The notes: generated by a model from the sequence alone, not told the origin. Positions 18,728 to 28,561 are shown, numbered from the stretch's first letter. The stretch: DNA of 64,000 bases from Akkermansia muciniphila (GCF_002884975.1 NZ_PJKB01000001.1:768596-832595); one strand, 5' to 3'. Numbers and translations: made by a program.

Positions 18728-20026
18728 TTACCGGTCAACGCGCGCGGCGCGGACCTGGAGGGAGTGGTTGTGGGCATCCAGCCCCTCCACCCTGGCGAAC
18801 TCCGCCACATACGGGGCGGACTTGAGCACGGAATCCCGGTTCATCCGCACCACGCTGGTGCGCCGCTGGAACTGGTCCGCCCGCAGGCCGGAAAAGGACT
18901 TGCCGGCCCCTCCCGTGGGCAGCGTATGGCTGGGCCCTGCCAGGAAATCCCCGCAGGCTACCGTGGAGAGAGCGCCGGCGTAAATGGCACCCGCCGTGCG
19001 GATGCCGTCCAGCACGGCGTCTTCATCCCGCGTGACGAGCACCAGGTGCTCCGGGGCAAAGGCGTTCACCAGGTCCACCCCCTCCTGGATGGAAGAAACC
19101 AGGAAACCGTAAGCGTGCTTGTCCAGCACTTCCCGTATAATGGAGCCGCGGCTCAGCAGGGCGGCCTGGCGCTCCACCTCCGCCTCCACCTGTTCCAGCA
19201 GCGTTTCCGACGTGGTGACAAACACCACCACGCTGTCCGGGCCGTGTTCCCCCTGCGCCAGAAGGTCGGCGGCCAGAAATTCCGCGTCAGCGGTTTCATC
19301 CGCCAGCACCATTACTTCACTGGGGCCGGGCAGCAGGTCAATGGCGACGGCCCCCACCAGCTGGCGCTTGGCCTCCACCACAAAACGGTTGCCGGGGCCG
19401 AAAATCTTTTCCACCGGCTTCACGCTATCCGTCCCCAGGGCAAGGGCGGCAACCGCCTGGGCTCCGCCTATTTTAATAATCTCCGTAGCGCCGGAAGCCT
19501 TCAATGCATATAAAAGAGCGGGATTCACCCGCCCGTCCGGACCGCAGGGCGTGGCGGCCACAATCTCCCGCACGCCGGCGGCCTGGGCAAAACCGCCCGT
19601 CATGATGGACGTGGACACCAGGGGAGCCTTCCCGCCGGGAATATAAATGCCCACGCGGTCATACGGAAGGAAGCGTTCCGCCACCTCCACCCCCTGGGCG
19701 TTCACGCCGGACCAGTCCTGCCTGCGGCTGCGGTCTGAAAAATAATGGATGTTGGCCAGGGAGGCGGCAATGGCCTCTTTCACGGAATCCTCCACCGCGG
19801 CTTCCGCCTCCGCCAGCTCTTCTTCCGTCACGAACAGGGAGGAAGAGTCCAGATGCACCTTGTCAAACCTGGCGGCGTAATCAAAAAGGGCCTCGTCCCC
19901 GCGCGCGGAAACGTCCTGGATAATAGCGTTCACGGTATCCCTTACGGAATCCTCCGGGAGAGCGCGGCGGTTCATCCGGCTCTTCATCTCGTCAAAACAG
20001 GTGTCGGAAGGACGGTAAATTTTCAT
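18728..20026 (-). CDS. hisD: Histidinol dehydrogenase
   Basis: 432 residues from the ATG at 20026; the frame extends 30 codons upstream, but family members start at the MKIYRPSD position. It catalyses the last two steps of histidine synthesis (L-histidinol to L-histidine, two NAD+). Visible motifs: YDRVGIYIPGG, IFGPGNRFVVEAK, LPGPSEVMVLADE, zinc-site QGEH, DFLAGPSHTLPTGG and the late DAHNHSLQVR His. It heads an operon with a TetR regulator and a transporter rather than other his genes, as is common where his genes are dispersed. Confidence 0.95.
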   Translation of the reverse strand: MKIYRPSDTCFDEMKSRMNRRALPEDSVRDTVNAIIQDVSARGDEALFDYAARFDKVHLDSSSLFVTEEELAEAEAAVEDSVKEAIAASLANIHYFSDRSRRQDWSGVNAQGVEVAERFLPYDRVGIYIPGGKAPLVSTSIMTGGFAQAAGVREIVAATPCGPDGRVNPALLYALKASGATEIIKIGGAQAVAALALGTDSVKPVEKIFGPGNRFVVEAKRQLVGAVAIDLLPGPSEVMVLADETADAEFLAADLLAQGEHGPDSVVVFVTTSETLLEQVEAEVERQAALLSRGSIIREVLDKHAYGFLVSSIQEGVDLVNAFAPEHLVLVTRDEDAVLDGIRTAGAIYAGALSTVACGDFLAGPSHTLPTGGAGKSFSGLRADQFQRRTSVVRMNRDSVLKSAPYVAEFARVEGLDAHNHSLQVRAARVDR

Positions 20027-20163
20027 AAAAGATATAATACGGAAAAATGAGAAGGAAGTTTCACAATCTTTAAGCACGCAGTCAAGCCTTCTGTCCTCTT
20101 TGATTTCCAAAGGCACTCCATGAATCTCCCGGACAAAAAATCAAAAGACCAAACCATTCTCCC

Positions 20164-20192
20164 TTGACCGGCACAAAAAACAGGCATAGCCT
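20164..20192 (+). promoter_or_regulatory. Possible promoter for sucCD
   Basis: TTGACC, 17 bases, then TAGCCT, about 37 bases before the sucC ATG. The -35 box is good and the -10 is weak. It lies in the region shared with divergent hisD. Confidence 0.4.
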
Positions 20193-20228
20193 TTCTTTCG
20201 CAAACATTTGGCCGAACGGCCCACTGTC

Positions 20229-21410
20229 ATGAACATTCACGAATATCAAGCAAAACAACTCTTTGAGCGCTTTGGCGTGGCTACCCCCAAGGGCATTGCC
20301 GCCGCTACCGCCCAGGAAGCAGCACAAATAGCCCGGAACATGGGCCTCTCCCAATACGTAGTTAAGGCACAGGTACACGCTGGCGGCCGTGGCAAAGGCA
20401 CCTTCAAAAACGGCTTCAAGGGCGGCGTGCACGTCGTTGACACCGTGGAGGAAGTGGAAGATGTGGCCGGCAAGATGCTCAACCAGGTTCTGGTCACCAA
20501 GCAAACCGGGGAAACCGGCAAGCTGGTCAGCAAGATCATGGTGGCGGAAGCCGTGGACCTGAAAAAGGAATGCTACTTCGCCATTCTCCAGGACCGCGCC
20601 CGTGAATGCCCCGTCATCGTAGCCAGTACGGAAGGCGGCATGGACATTGAAGAAGTGGCCGCCACCCGTCCAGAAGCCATCATCCGCGAACACATTGACC
20701 CGGCCCTGGGCATCCTCCCCTTCCAGGCGCTCAAGATCGCCGTGGCCCTGGGCCTGACCGGCCCCCTGCTCCGCCAGGCCACCAAGCTCATCACCAACGT
20801 ATACAAGCTTTTCACCACGCTGGACTGCTCCCTGGTGGAAATCAACCCCCTCGTGGTCACCACGGACGACCGCGTGTGCGCCCTGGACGCCAAATTCAAC
20901 TTTGACGACAATGCCCTGTACCGCCACCCGGAAATCATGGAAATGCGGGATGAAACGGAAGAAGACCCCCGTGAAGTGGAAGCCGGCAAATATGACCTGA
21001 ACTACATCGGCCTGGACGGCAACATCGGTTGCATGGTAAACGGCGCCGGGCTGGCCATGGCCACGATGGACATCATCAAGTACTACGGCGGCGAACCCGC
21101 CAACTTCCTGGACGTGGGCGGCTCCGCCACGGAGGAAATGGTAACCAACGCGTTCCGCATCCTCACCAGCGACAAGAATGTAAAGGCACTTCTGGTCAAC
21201 ATCTTCGGCGGCATCATGCGCTGCGACGTCATCGCCCAGGGCATTGTAGCCGCGGCGAAAAACATCGACATGAAAATCCCGCTCGTCGTCCGCCTGGAAG
21301 GCACCAACGTGGAAATCGGCAAGAAAATCCTCGCAGACAGCGGCATTGCCATCATCCCTGCCGACAACCTGGACGAAGCCGCTCAGAAGGCGGTTGCAGC
21401 AGTCAAATAA
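20229..21410 (+). CDS. sucC: Succinyl-CoA synthetase beta subunit (ADP-forming)
   Basis: 393 residues from the ATG at 20229 ([17 protein letters not shown] is the classic N-terminus; seven upstream codons are not conserved). The N-terminal ATP-grasp domain carries [13 protein letters not shown] and the metal site [10 protein letters not shown]. The C-terminal CoA-ligase domain carries [18 protein letters not shown] and [10 protein letters not shown]. With SucD it interconverts succinyl-CoA plus ADP and succinate plus ATP. sucD follows 21 bases later. Confidence 0.97.
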   Translation: MNIHEYQAKQLFERFGVATPKGIAAATAQEAAQIARNMGLSQYVVKAQVHAGGRGKGTFKNGFKGGVHVVDTVEEVEDVAGKMLNQVLVTKQTGETGKLVSKIMVAEAVDLKKECYFAILQDRARECPVIVASTEGGMDIEEVAATRPEAIIREHIDPALGILPFQALKIAVALGLTGPLLRQATKLITNVYKLFTTLDCSLVEINPLVVTTDDRVCALDAKFNFDDNALYRHPEIMEMRDETEEDPREVEAGKYDLNYIGLDGNIGCMVNGAGLAMATMDIIKYYGGEPANFLDVGGSATEEMVTNAFRILTSDKNVKALLVNIFGGIMRCDVIAQGIVAAAKNIDMKIPLVVRLEGTNVEIGKKILADSGIAIIPADNLDEAAQKAVAAVK

Positions 21411-21431
21411 CCCTCACCATTTATTACGACA

Positions 21432-22319
21432 ATGACATCTCTCATTGACAAAAACACCCGTCTGGTCGTGCAAGGCATCACCGGCAGCGCCGGGGCATTC
21501 CACGCCAAAAACTGCATGGACTTCGGCACCAACGTGGTCGCCGGCGTGACCCCCGGCAAGGGCGGCCAGCTCTTTGAAGGCAAGGTCCCCGTCTTCGACA
21601 CCGTGGCGGAAGCCAAAAAAGCCACGGACTGCAATGCCTCCATGATCTTTGTGCCGCCGCCCTTCGCCGCGGACGCCATCATGGAAGCCGCAGACGCGGG
21701 CGTGAAGCTCATCGTCTGCATCACGGAAGGCATCCCGGTGCAGGACATGCAGAAGGTGAAAGCCTTCCTGAAGGACAAGGACGTGACCCTCATCGGTCCG
21801 AACTGCCCCGGCATCGTCAACCCCGCCGCCAACTGCAAGATCGGCATCATGCCGGCCTACATCTTCAAGCCCGGCAGAATCGGCATCGTCTCCCGTTCCG
21901 GCACGCTCACCTATGAAGCCGTCTGGCAGGTTACCAACATGGGCCTTGGCCAGAGCATGTGCATCGGCATCGGCGGCGACCCCGTCCACGGCATGACCCA
22001 GCAGCAGGCCGTTCAATTCTTCACGGAAGACCCCAACACGGACGCCTTCATCATGATCGGTGAAATCGGCGGTTCCGAAGAGGAAGAAGCCGCTGAATGG
22101 ATCAAGAACAACTGCAAAAAGCCCGTCGCCGCGTTCATCGCAGGCGCCACAGCTCCCAAGGGACGCCGCATGGGCCACGCAGGCGCCATCGTGGCCGGAG
22201 GCAAAGGCACCGCCGCCGCCAAGCAGGAAGCCCTGAAGGAAGCCGGCATCGTGGTCGCCAAGACGCCCGCCCAGATGGGCGCCGCCCTGGCGGAAGCCAT
22301 GAAAAACAAAGGCATGTAA
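21432..22319 (+). CDS. sucD: Succinyl-CoA synthetase alpha subunit
   Basis: 295 residues, the usual length. The CoA-binding Rossmann domain starts [18 protein letters not shown] and has TPGKGG. Further motifs are [29 protein letters not shown] and, for the phospho-histidine, [13 protein letters not shown] near residue 246. It pairs with SucC encoded just upstream; a strong terminator follows (22348-22378), closing the two-gene operon. Confidence 0.97.
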   Translation: MTSLIDKNTRLVVQGITGSAGAFHAKNCMDFGTNVVAGVTPGKGGQLFEGKVPVFDTVAEAKKATDCNASMIFVPPPFAADAIMEAADAGVKLIVCITEGIPVQDMQKVKAFLKDKDVTLIGPNCPGIVNPAANCKIGIMPAYIFKPGRIGIVSRSGTLTYEAVWQVTNMGLGQSMCIGIGGDPVHGMTQQQAVQFFTEDPNTDAFIMIGEIGGSEEEEAAEWIKNNCKKPVAAFIAGATAPKGRRMGHAGAIVAGGKGTAAAKQEALKEAGIVVAKTPAQMGAALAEAMKNKGM

Positions 22320-22347
22320 GCCCCCTTCTTCATCAATTCGCTTTCAG

Positions 22348-22378
22348 GCGCCTTCCCTCACCGGAAGGCGCTTTTTTT
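22348..22378 (+). terminator. Intrinsic terminator of sucCD
   Basis: Perfect 9-bp stem GCGCCTTCC / GGAAGGCGC with a 6-base loop, followed by seven T residues. Confidence 0.9.
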
Positions 22379-22560
22379 CATGGAACCATGGAGTTAATTC
22401 CATAACGCAGATTTGCTCCAACTACAACTGGGTCATTCTCACTACTTAGGCCTAATCCTAAAAAATCACAGATAATCATAAAACATCAATTCAAAACCTC
22501 CCTTCCCATGCGGAATTTGCTGGCTTCACCACTCAAAAATGCACAACCGAAGAAACAAAA

Positions 22561-22594
22561 GAGCCCGCAGCATTGAAGTGCAGGCTCTCAAAAA
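22561..22594 (-). terminator. Probable terminator of tRNA-Ser
   Basis: On the minus strand, just past the tRNA 3' end: GAGCCTGCA, loop, TGCGGGCTC, then TTTTG, with further T residues before the stem. The stem has one mismatch or wobble. Confidence 0.6.
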
Positions 22595-22605
22595 ATGAAA
22601 GATTT

Positions 22606-22698
22606 TGGCGGAGCGGGAGGGATTCGAACCCTCGGTACCGGTTTTGCCAGTACGTTCCTTTAGCAAAGGAGTGCTTTCAGCCTCTCAGCCACCGCTCC
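22606..22698 (-). tRNA. tRNA-Ser(GCT)
   Basis: 93 nt including an encoded CCA. The acceptor GGAGCGG pairs with CCGCTCC; discriminator G. The anticodon loop reads TTGCTAA within a CTCCT/AGGA-type stem, so the anticodon is GCT (codons AGC/AGU). It has the long variable arm of class II tRNAs and a normal GGTTCGAATCC T-arm. Confidence 0.95.
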
Positions 22699-22947
22699 GT
22701 CTTGGGTAATGTGTGGAAAAGAAATTACACACTTCCCAAAATGAAGTCAATACATAAATAGTACAGGCAGGAATTACTCCGGGCAGGTATATTGGCAGGC
22801 CGGTTACTTTTACTCACTGGATTTTAATTCAATCCTCCCCTGGAATTTCCGTCCGGCTTCAAGCAACGGCCAGACCAGAGGAAAACAAGGGCCATCATTC
22901 CCCCACAAGGCAGTATAGACACGAAGCAGGCGGTTCAGAAAACCTTT

Positions 22948-25098
22948 TTAAACTTCGCAATGTTCAGCAATCACCTCCAGAAAATCATCCAGATACTTCG
23001 CGGCCTTCTGCTCCCCGATACCGTGGACATTCATGGCGCCCCGGCGGGTGGTGGGTTTCAGACGCGCCAACCCTTCCAGGGTGGAATTGTGGAATACGGC
23101 ATAAGCCGGAATCCCCGCTTCACGGGCCAGTTCATTCCTCAGCTCCTTCAATTTCAAAAACAAGTCTTCATCAAACTCGCCCAGGGCCGTCAAATCCCCC
23201 GTGGAGCGCACCCTGGTCTGTTCTGAAGGGGCAGAAGCTTTTCCTCTGCGGGCAAAAGGCCAAATCATGGAAGCATCCTTCCGCCCCATCATCACTTCAT
23301 TACCTTTCGGGCTCAGAGTAACCAGGGGGCGGTCCGCTTCTCCGCTCATTCTGGTCAGGCCTGCCATCTGCATGGCGCGGAACAACTGGCGGATGTCGTC
23401 CTCGCTCCACCGGGAAAGGATGCCATACGTACTCAGCCGGGCTAGGGAAGTTTTTAAAATCTCCTGATTCTTCGCCCCCTTGAGCATCTGGATGATCTTC
23501 GTCTTCCCCCATCTTCCCTGCCAGGAGCCGTCCCCCATGCGCACGGACGCGCGGGCAATTCCGCTTAAGGCCTGGCGCACTACCTTGTTTTCCTCCTCAC
23601 CCAGGGACTGGCCTTCCTCCACACCCAGCGTCATGCACTGGTCACACCGGCCGCAGGGGGCGCTGTCCTCCTCCCCGAAGTAATTCAATATCCACTGCTG
23701 GCGGCAGCCGGTGGAATAAGCGAATTCCGTCACCGCCTTCAATTTTTCCCGGTCCCTCACTTCCTTTTCCCGCAGGGCCTGTTCATCCAAAGGAATCTTC
23801 AAGCCGCTTACGGAGGGGTCCGTCACTCTGGTAAGCTTTACGCGCTGTCCCGGAACATCATGGCGGCTGATCACCCCATTGCGCATGAGAACGGACAGGG
23901 CCGCCCCCACCTGCATGGCATTCCGGCATTTAAGGCGTTCCGCCATCTCCTCCAGGGACCACGCTACATCATGGGAATCCGCACTGCAATGCTTCCGCAG
24001 CAGTTCATACAACTCCACAATCAGCGGAACGCCGGGGTTCACCCCTTCAATAAAAAACTCCTGGGTCCGCAAATCCGCGTGGTTGAACAAAAGCTCGCAA
24101 TAGGCATCAGCTCCGTCGCGCCCCGCACGGCCTGCTTCCTGATAATAAGCCTCCACGCTGCCGGGAATCTCAAAATGGGCCACAAACCTGACGTCCGCAC
24201 GGTCTATGCCCATGCCAAACGCATTCGTGGCAATGACAATGTCCGCATGGCGGTTCATGAACGCGTTCTGGGCTTCTTCCCGCTGGGCATCCGTCATGCC
24301 CGCGTGGTAGGCCGTCACGTTCAGGCCAAGATCGGAAAGGGCCTCATGCACCTGCTCCACTTTCTTGCGGGTGGAACAGTAAATAATCCCTGTTTTATGG
24401 AGCTTTACCAGCTCATACAGCCTCTTGTACTTATCCTTGTGCGTATCGCACGCCGTAATGCGGAAATGCAGGTTCTCCCGCGCAAACCCGCGTACGATCG
24501 TCACCGGATCATCCAGCCTCAAATGCACCAGAATATCCTCCCGCACACGGGGAGTGGCCGTGGCGGTCAGGGCCGCCACCTGGGGTTGTCCCATCGCTTC
24601 AATAGCCCGGCCCAGTTTCAGGTAATCCGGGCGGAAATCATGGCCCCACTGGCTCAGGCAATGCGCCTCATCAACGGCCACCATATTGATGTCCACCTCC
24701 GCCAGAGCGCGCATGAATCCCTCATGGCCGAAACGCTCCGGAGCCACGTACACCAGCTTGAACACTCCCTCCTTCATGCCGGCAAGGCGTTCCTTCTGTT
24801 CCGGGAAGCTCAGGGAGCTGTTAATCATGGTAGCGGGAATCCCCCTGGCGGCAAGGGCGTCCACCTGGTCCTTCATCAGGGCGATCAAAGGGCTGACCAC
24901 CAGGCAAACTCCGTCCCGGCAAAGGGCCGGAAGCTGGTAACACAGGGACTTGCCCCCGCCGGTGGGCATCACCACCAGTACATTGCGGCCCTCCATGATG
25001 GAGGAAACCACGCGGTCCTGCCCTTCCCTCAAGCCGGAAAAGCCGAAGTGCTCCTTCAATGCCTCCATCGGCGATCTGATCACCTTGAATCCACTCAT
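22948..25098 (-). CDS. recQ: ATP-dependent DNA helicase RecQ
   Basis: 716 residues from the ATG at 25098, chosen because GGAG lies just upstream; a GTG seven codons earlier is the alternative. Helicase core: Walker A MPTGGGKS (44-51), SPLIALMKDQV, DEAHCLSQWGHDFRPDY, then TNAFGMGIDRADVRFVAH and QEAGRAGRDG. The RQC domain has zinc cysteines (CRQQWILNYFGE...CGRCDQC) and a winged helix; the C-terminal HRDC domain has AVFHNSTLEGLARLKP. It unwinds DNA 3'-5' in recombination repair and fork restart. It stands alone between tRNA-Ser and tRNA-Arg. Confidence 0.96.
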   Translation of the reverse strand: MSGFKVIRSPMEALKEHFGFSGLREGQDRVVSSIMEGRNVLVVMPTGGGKSLCYQLPALCRDGVCLVVSPLIALMKDQVDALAARGIPATMINSSLSFPEQKERLAGMKEGVFKLVYVAPERFGHEGFMRALAEVDINMVAVDEAHCLSQWGHDFRPDYLKLGRAIEAMGQPQVAALTATATPRVREDILVHLRLDDPVTIVRGFARENLHFRITACDTHKDKYKRLYELVKLHKTGIIYCSTRKKVEQVHEALSDLGLNVTAYHAGMTDAQREEAQNAFMNRHADIVIATNAFGMGIDRADVRFVAHFEIPGSVEAYYQEAGRAGRDGADAYCELLFNHADLRTQEFFIEGVNPGVPLIVELYELLRKHCSADSHDVAWSLEEMAERLKCRNAMQVGAALSVLMRNGVISRHDVPGQRVKLTRVTDPSVSGLKIPLDEQALREKEVRDREKLKAVTEFAYSTGCRQQWILNYFGEEDSAPCGRCDQCMTLGVEEGQSLGEEENKVVRQALSGIARASVRMGDGSWQGRWGKTKIIQMLKGAKNQEILKTSLARLSTYGILSRWSEDDIRQLFRAMQMAGLTRMSGEADRPLVTLSPKGNEVMMGRKDASMIWPFARRGKASAPSEQTRVRSTGDLTALGEFDEDLFLKLKELRNELAREAGIPAYAVFHNSTLEGLARLKPTTRRGAMNVHGIGEQKAAKYLDDFLEVIAEHCEV

Positions 25099-25246
25099 TT
25101 TCTCCGTCCAGTGTGCCACAGGCCATTCCGGGACGCAACGCCTTTCCCTTTTTCCGGCTCCCGGAGTTAACGGACTGTGCCTGAAAGAGTCCTTTCCCGT
25201 GAAAAGGAAAAATGAGATTTTTTTCTCAAATCATCTTACAAACATC

Positions 25247-25274
25247 TTGACTTTCCCGAAGAAAAACCTATATT
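25247..25274 (+). promoter_or_regulatory. Promoter for tRNA-Arg (and possibly tmRNA)
   Basis: TTGACT, 16 bases, then TATATT, ending 37 bases before the mature tRNA 5' end. It is a strong-looking consensus, as expected for a stable RNA. Confidence 0.6.
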
Positions 25275-25311
25275 TCTTTCACCGCTTACGCGGTACACGA
25301 CGCAAGTCAAA

Positions 25312-25388
<77 letters not shown>

Positions 25389-25417
25389 CTTGCATCATCA
25401 TCGGTAAATAAAATCAC

Positions 25418-25447
25418 TCCTGCCTGAACATCATGGCGGGATTTTTT
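25418..25447 (+). terminator. Terminator between tRNA-Arg and tmRNA
   Basis: TCCTGCC / GGCGGGA stem with one G-T wobble and a 10-base loop, followed by six T. Only 22 bases remain before the tmRNA 5' end, so either tmRNA has a compact promoter here or transcription reads through. Confidence 0.65.
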
Positions 25448-25469
25448 GTCTCTACCGGTAAATACATAT

Positions 25470-25829
25470 GGGGGCGCCATGGTTTCGACTGGAAGTCTGA
25501 GGTGCTGGCTGCATGTGAAGGTTAATCGGCTGGCCTTCTAAAAAGCCGATTAAAAAAATAAATGCAGAGTCTAACGACCTTGCTCTGGCTGCCTAATTAG
25601 TTCAGCCGCGTCAGAACCTCAACGCCTGCTAGAGGGGACGACGAATATTCAGCAGGCTGGTGCAATGCGGGGTTGCCGCGCAGCGCACGAGACTTCCACA
25701 GGCAACTAGCGAGCTTGCCAAGTTGGCGCATGACGAAGCGGCCGCGAAAGCAGCAATATGCGTCTGAACATGGAGATGCCGGCATCAACGGCCTTCAGGA
25801 CACGGGTTCGACTCCCGTCGCCTCCACCA
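25470..25829 (+). ncRNA. ssrA: tmRNA (transfer-messenger RNA)
   Basis: 360 nt. The 5' GGGGGCG pairs with the 3' CGCCTCC (one G-U), followed by A-CCA, forming the tRNA-like end. The 5' GGTTTCGACTGG and the 3' GGGTTCGACTCCCG T-arm are characteristic. The tag frame begins at GCA 25564 and ends TAA at 25594-25596: A-E-S-N-D-L-A-L-A-A, ending in the protease signal LAA. The RNA rescues stalled ribosomes and marks the product for proteolysis. Its terminator follows directly. Confidence 0.97.
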
Positions 25830-25840
25830 TCTCAAAACAA

Positions 25841-25880
25841 CCGCAAGCGTTTGAAATAGAACGCTTGCGGTTTTTGTTTT
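25841..25880 (+). terminator. Terminator of tmRNA
   Basis: Perfect 11-bp stem CCGCAAGCGTT / AACGCTTGCGG with an 8-base loop, then TTTTTGTTTT. Confidence 0.95.
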
Positions 25881-26056
25881 CTTGAAAGTGCGGTACATTG
25901 ATACTGATTTTATCAGTACTGCACGCGGATGTATTGAGGAAATGAGAAGCTCTTCCCTCCGTTAACCGAAGAGAGGAGGAAGCAGATACGCACCAAGTCT
26001 CAAGCGTTTATTTGATCTTTCCCGTGACTTTCACGGAAGAAATCCAGTGAGTGATA

Positions 26057-28021
26057 TTAAAGCAAATCCAGTTCAGCTATAGCCGCTTTACGTGCTCCCT
26101 CGGCACCTTTTTTAGCACTGAATTTGACGAATCTAGCTTCAACGGGAACAAAATTGACCTCCTGTTCCACCGGGTTGTTGACGATATTGCCGAAACGGCC
26201 GGAAGCCACCGGCTTTCCCCATGTTTTGCCGTCCCTGCTGAGACGGATATCATACATTTCAATATGGCCCGGGCCTCCCTCCATCACAGGCGTATATATC
26301 AACCCGGCAATTTTCTGCACTTTTCCCGTATCAATAATAATGTCGCATCCCTGGGGAGGCAGGCCAATTTCCACATAAGTATCCGTTTTTCCGTCTTTCA
26401 GCCGCTCCAACTGGGCTGCGGGAAGGTTTTCCCCGGCAACGGTTATTTTCCATTCCTTCCTGTCCAGTTTCCGGACGGCTTCCAGGTTGTCCTCCGTTGA
26501 GAAAGGAGCCAGGTAATACAACGAGAAATTGCTGAATGAAATGGATTTTCGGGAATCCAGAAAGCGTATCCTCAATTGATCAGCCTTCACCGCCTTCGGC
26601 AACCTGATCATTTTACGGAATCCGATGGTGGTACTTTCAGCCAAGGGTTTCCATTGGCCGTCCAGCCACGCATCCACGGCAAAGCGCTCCACACGCTGGC
26701 CGTAGTCACGGACATTTTCCTGAAGCTTGATGACGTTGAATTCTTTCTTTCCGGGCAGCTGGATTTCAACCTCCGCCCGGGTTGTGCCATCGGCAGTGGC
26801 CCAGCCTGTAAAAGGGTTGTTGTCAAACAAGAGTCCGGAGTCCGGATTTCCGGACCACCCGGAAAGGGCTTTCGCCCGTGCTCCCTTGGCCAAGTCGTTT
26901 TTTTTCATCTTTTCAATCACCCGTCCGAATTGAATCATCCTCCTGGCGTCCGCTTCCGGAATGATTCCTTCCTTATTGGGAGAGAGATTGGGAAGAACAT
27001 TGGAGTTTTGCCCGACCGTTGAAAAATAACAGTCCACCAGGTAATCAAGGGACTTGATGGATTTGTCGTCGCGCTCATGGTAAAACCAGCCTTTGCGGAT
27101 GGGAAGGCCTGCCCGTGAAGGGTACCAGACGAGCTGCTTTTTCCCCGCCAGGCTGTCAATGGAACCCAGATTCCTGTCTTTAGCCCGAATCCCCACATTA
27201 TTTCCGCCAAACAGGCGTGACGAAGCCGTAACCCCCTGGACGCACCATTCCGTTTCCCGCCCGCGCCCCATCTCGTTCCCGCCCCACCGAACATCGGGAG
27301 CCGCCCCGGAAAGAAGAACTTCCGGCTGCAATTCCCTGGCCTTTTTAAAGATCCTCTCCCAGTCGAAGGGAGTCTGTTTCCCGTTGACTTTGCTATCCAC
27401 CCCGGCGCCGTCAAACCATAAAAGATAAACCGGGCCGTAATTGGTCAGCAGCTCTTCCAGTTGCTTGACGTAGAAATCATTGTACTTTTCCGTCCCAAAG
27501 CTTTTTTCATGCATGTCCCACGGGGAAAGGTAGATGCAGAATTTCATGCCCAGTTCCCGGCAGGCCGCGGAGACTTCCCTGACCAGGTCTCCCTTTCCTC
27601 CCTTGTAAGGAGAACGGGAAATATTGTGATCCGTCCATTTGGTGGGCCACATGCAGAACCCGTCATGATGCTTCGCTACAAAGATCACTCCCGTTACGCC
27701 GGCATCCTTAAACGTTTTTACCCAGGAACGAGCGTCCAGCCGGGAAGGATTGAACATTCCAGGCTCCTCCTTTCCGGTTCCCCATTCCACTCCGGTAAAC
27801 GTGTTCATGCCGAAATGGATGAAGCCCAGCATTTCCCGCTGCTGGTAATCCAGTTGGCGGCCGGAGGGCCTTACCTTGACCGCCATATCCACCAGCTTTT
27901 CCCGGGAAGCCTGTTCCGGCACCGTGACGGATACGCCTTCCTTTCCCTTTCCATGCGCAACAGCCGGATAACCCAGCAAGCTACAGAGCAACAGGACGCG
28001 AAGTTGAATAAAGGCAGTCAT
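26057..28021 (-). CDS. Secreted GH29 alpha-L-fucosidase with discoidin-like domains
   Basis: 654 residues from the ATG at 28021, which gives a clean signal peptide (TAFIQLRVLLLCSLLGYPAVAHG); the 30 upstream codons do not fit. The GH29 barrel spans about 45-370: LGFIHFGMNTFTG, AKHHDGFCMWPT, and the probable nucleophile Asp204 in LLWFDGAG. Two F5/8-type-C (discoidin) regions follow, about 405-525 and 540-654. It should release alpha-linked L-fucose from mucin or milk glycans in the periplasm or outside. The substrate linkage cannot be read from sequence. It is divergent from a small HTH gene. Confidence 0.92.
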   Translation of the reverse strand: MTAFIQLRVLLLCSLLGYPAVAHGKGKEGVSVTVPEQASREKLVDMAVKVRPSGRQLDYQQREMLGFIHFGMNTFTGVEWGTGKEEPGMFNPSRLDARSWVKTFKDAGVTGVIFVAKHHDGFCMWPTKWTDHNISRSPYKGGKGDLVREVSAACRELGMKFCIYLSPWDMHEKSFGTEKYNDFYVKQLEELLTNYGPVYLLWFDGAGVDSKVNGKQTPFDWERIFKKARELQPEVLLSGAAPDVRWGGNEMGRGRETEWCVQGVTASSRLFGGNNVGIRAKDRNLGSIDSLAGKKQLVWYPSRAGLPIRKGWFYHERDDKSIKSLDYLVDCYFSTVGQNSNVLPNLSPNKEGIIPEADARRMIQFGRVIEKMKKNDLAKGARAKALSGWSGNPDSGLLFDNNPFTGWATADGTTRAEVEIQLPGKKEFNVIKLQENVRDYGQRVERFAVDAWLDGQWKPLAESTTIGFRKMIRLPKAVKADQLRIRFLDSRKSISFSNFSLYYLAPFSTEDNLEAVRKLDRKEWKITVAGENLPAAQLERLKDGKTDTYVEIGLPPQGCDIIIDTGKVQKIAGLIYTPVMEGGPGHIEMYDIRLSRDGKTWGKPVASGRFGNIVNNPVEQEVNFVPVEARFVKFSAKKGAEGARKAAIAELDLL

Positions 28022-28110
28022 CTTTTTAAAATCAATAAGGGTTTTTCTTTTAGTTGGATTTTGAGAATACTCTGTTAACAATAATATTCTTTCATCTCTT
28101 TCCTGTTGCA

Positions 28111-28158
28111 ATTCGCAATAATCAATATTTGCGAGTTATTAACATAACAAATGCGAAT
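28111..28158. promoter_or_regulatory. Repeated GCGAA-type boxes between fucosidase and HTH gene
   Basis: Three related 9-10-mers lie in 48 AT-rich bases: ATTCGCAAT (28111-28119, inverted), ATTTGCGAG (28127-28135) and AAATGCGAAT (28149-28158). The first two form an inverted repeat TCGCAA-N10-TTGCGA. The position between divergent starts fits an operator for the adjacent HTH protein. This is inference from pattern only. Confidence 0.4.
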
Positions 28159-28210
28159 CATACAAGCTCTTTCTTCCTATGCACAGGATTCTATTTGATA
28201 ATTTCTTCGC

Positions 28211-28561
28211 ATGTTTACGAGCAATTCCCAGCCTCAAGCGGATTATGTGGACACCAGGAAACTAGGCCAGTGGCTCAATGAACATTCCATCAGCCGGGCT
28301 GAAATCGCCAGGGCTCTTGGTGTCCAAACGACGGTGATTCACAACTGGTTTGCCCGTCAAAAAATCCCCAGGAACGTGCAGGCTTCATTACGCCATTTGA
28401 TGAATGCCGGATACCCTTCGGAATTGGAATCTCAAATTGCCGTTCGAATGAAAAACTCCATTCTGAATGACGTTGTAAAGCGGGCCGTCAAGAAAGGCTT
28501 GTCCGTGGAGGAATGGATATTGAGCGCGGTGGAGGAGAAATTGGAAAAAGAGCATCAATAA
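28211..28561 (+). CDS. Small helix-turn-helix DNA-binding protein
   Basis: 116 residues. Residues 16-65 form a Cro/XRE-like helix-turn-helix: LGQWLNEHSISRAEIARALGV, then VIHNWFARQKIP, where the second helix looks like the recognition helix. The C-terminal 40 residues (VVKRAVKKGLSVEEWILSAVEEKLEK) resemble a ribbon-helix-helix or dimerising helix pair. The likely role is a local transcription regulator. It is divergent from the GH29 fucosidase across a region with repeated GCGAA-type boxes, so it may control the fucosidase, itself, or both. Confidence 0.65.
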   Translation: MFTSNSQPQADYVDTRKLGQWLNEHSISRAEIARALGVQTTVIHNWFARQKIPRNVQASLRHLMNAGYPSELESQIAVRMKNSILNDVVKRAVKKGLSVEEWILSAVEEKLEKEHQ

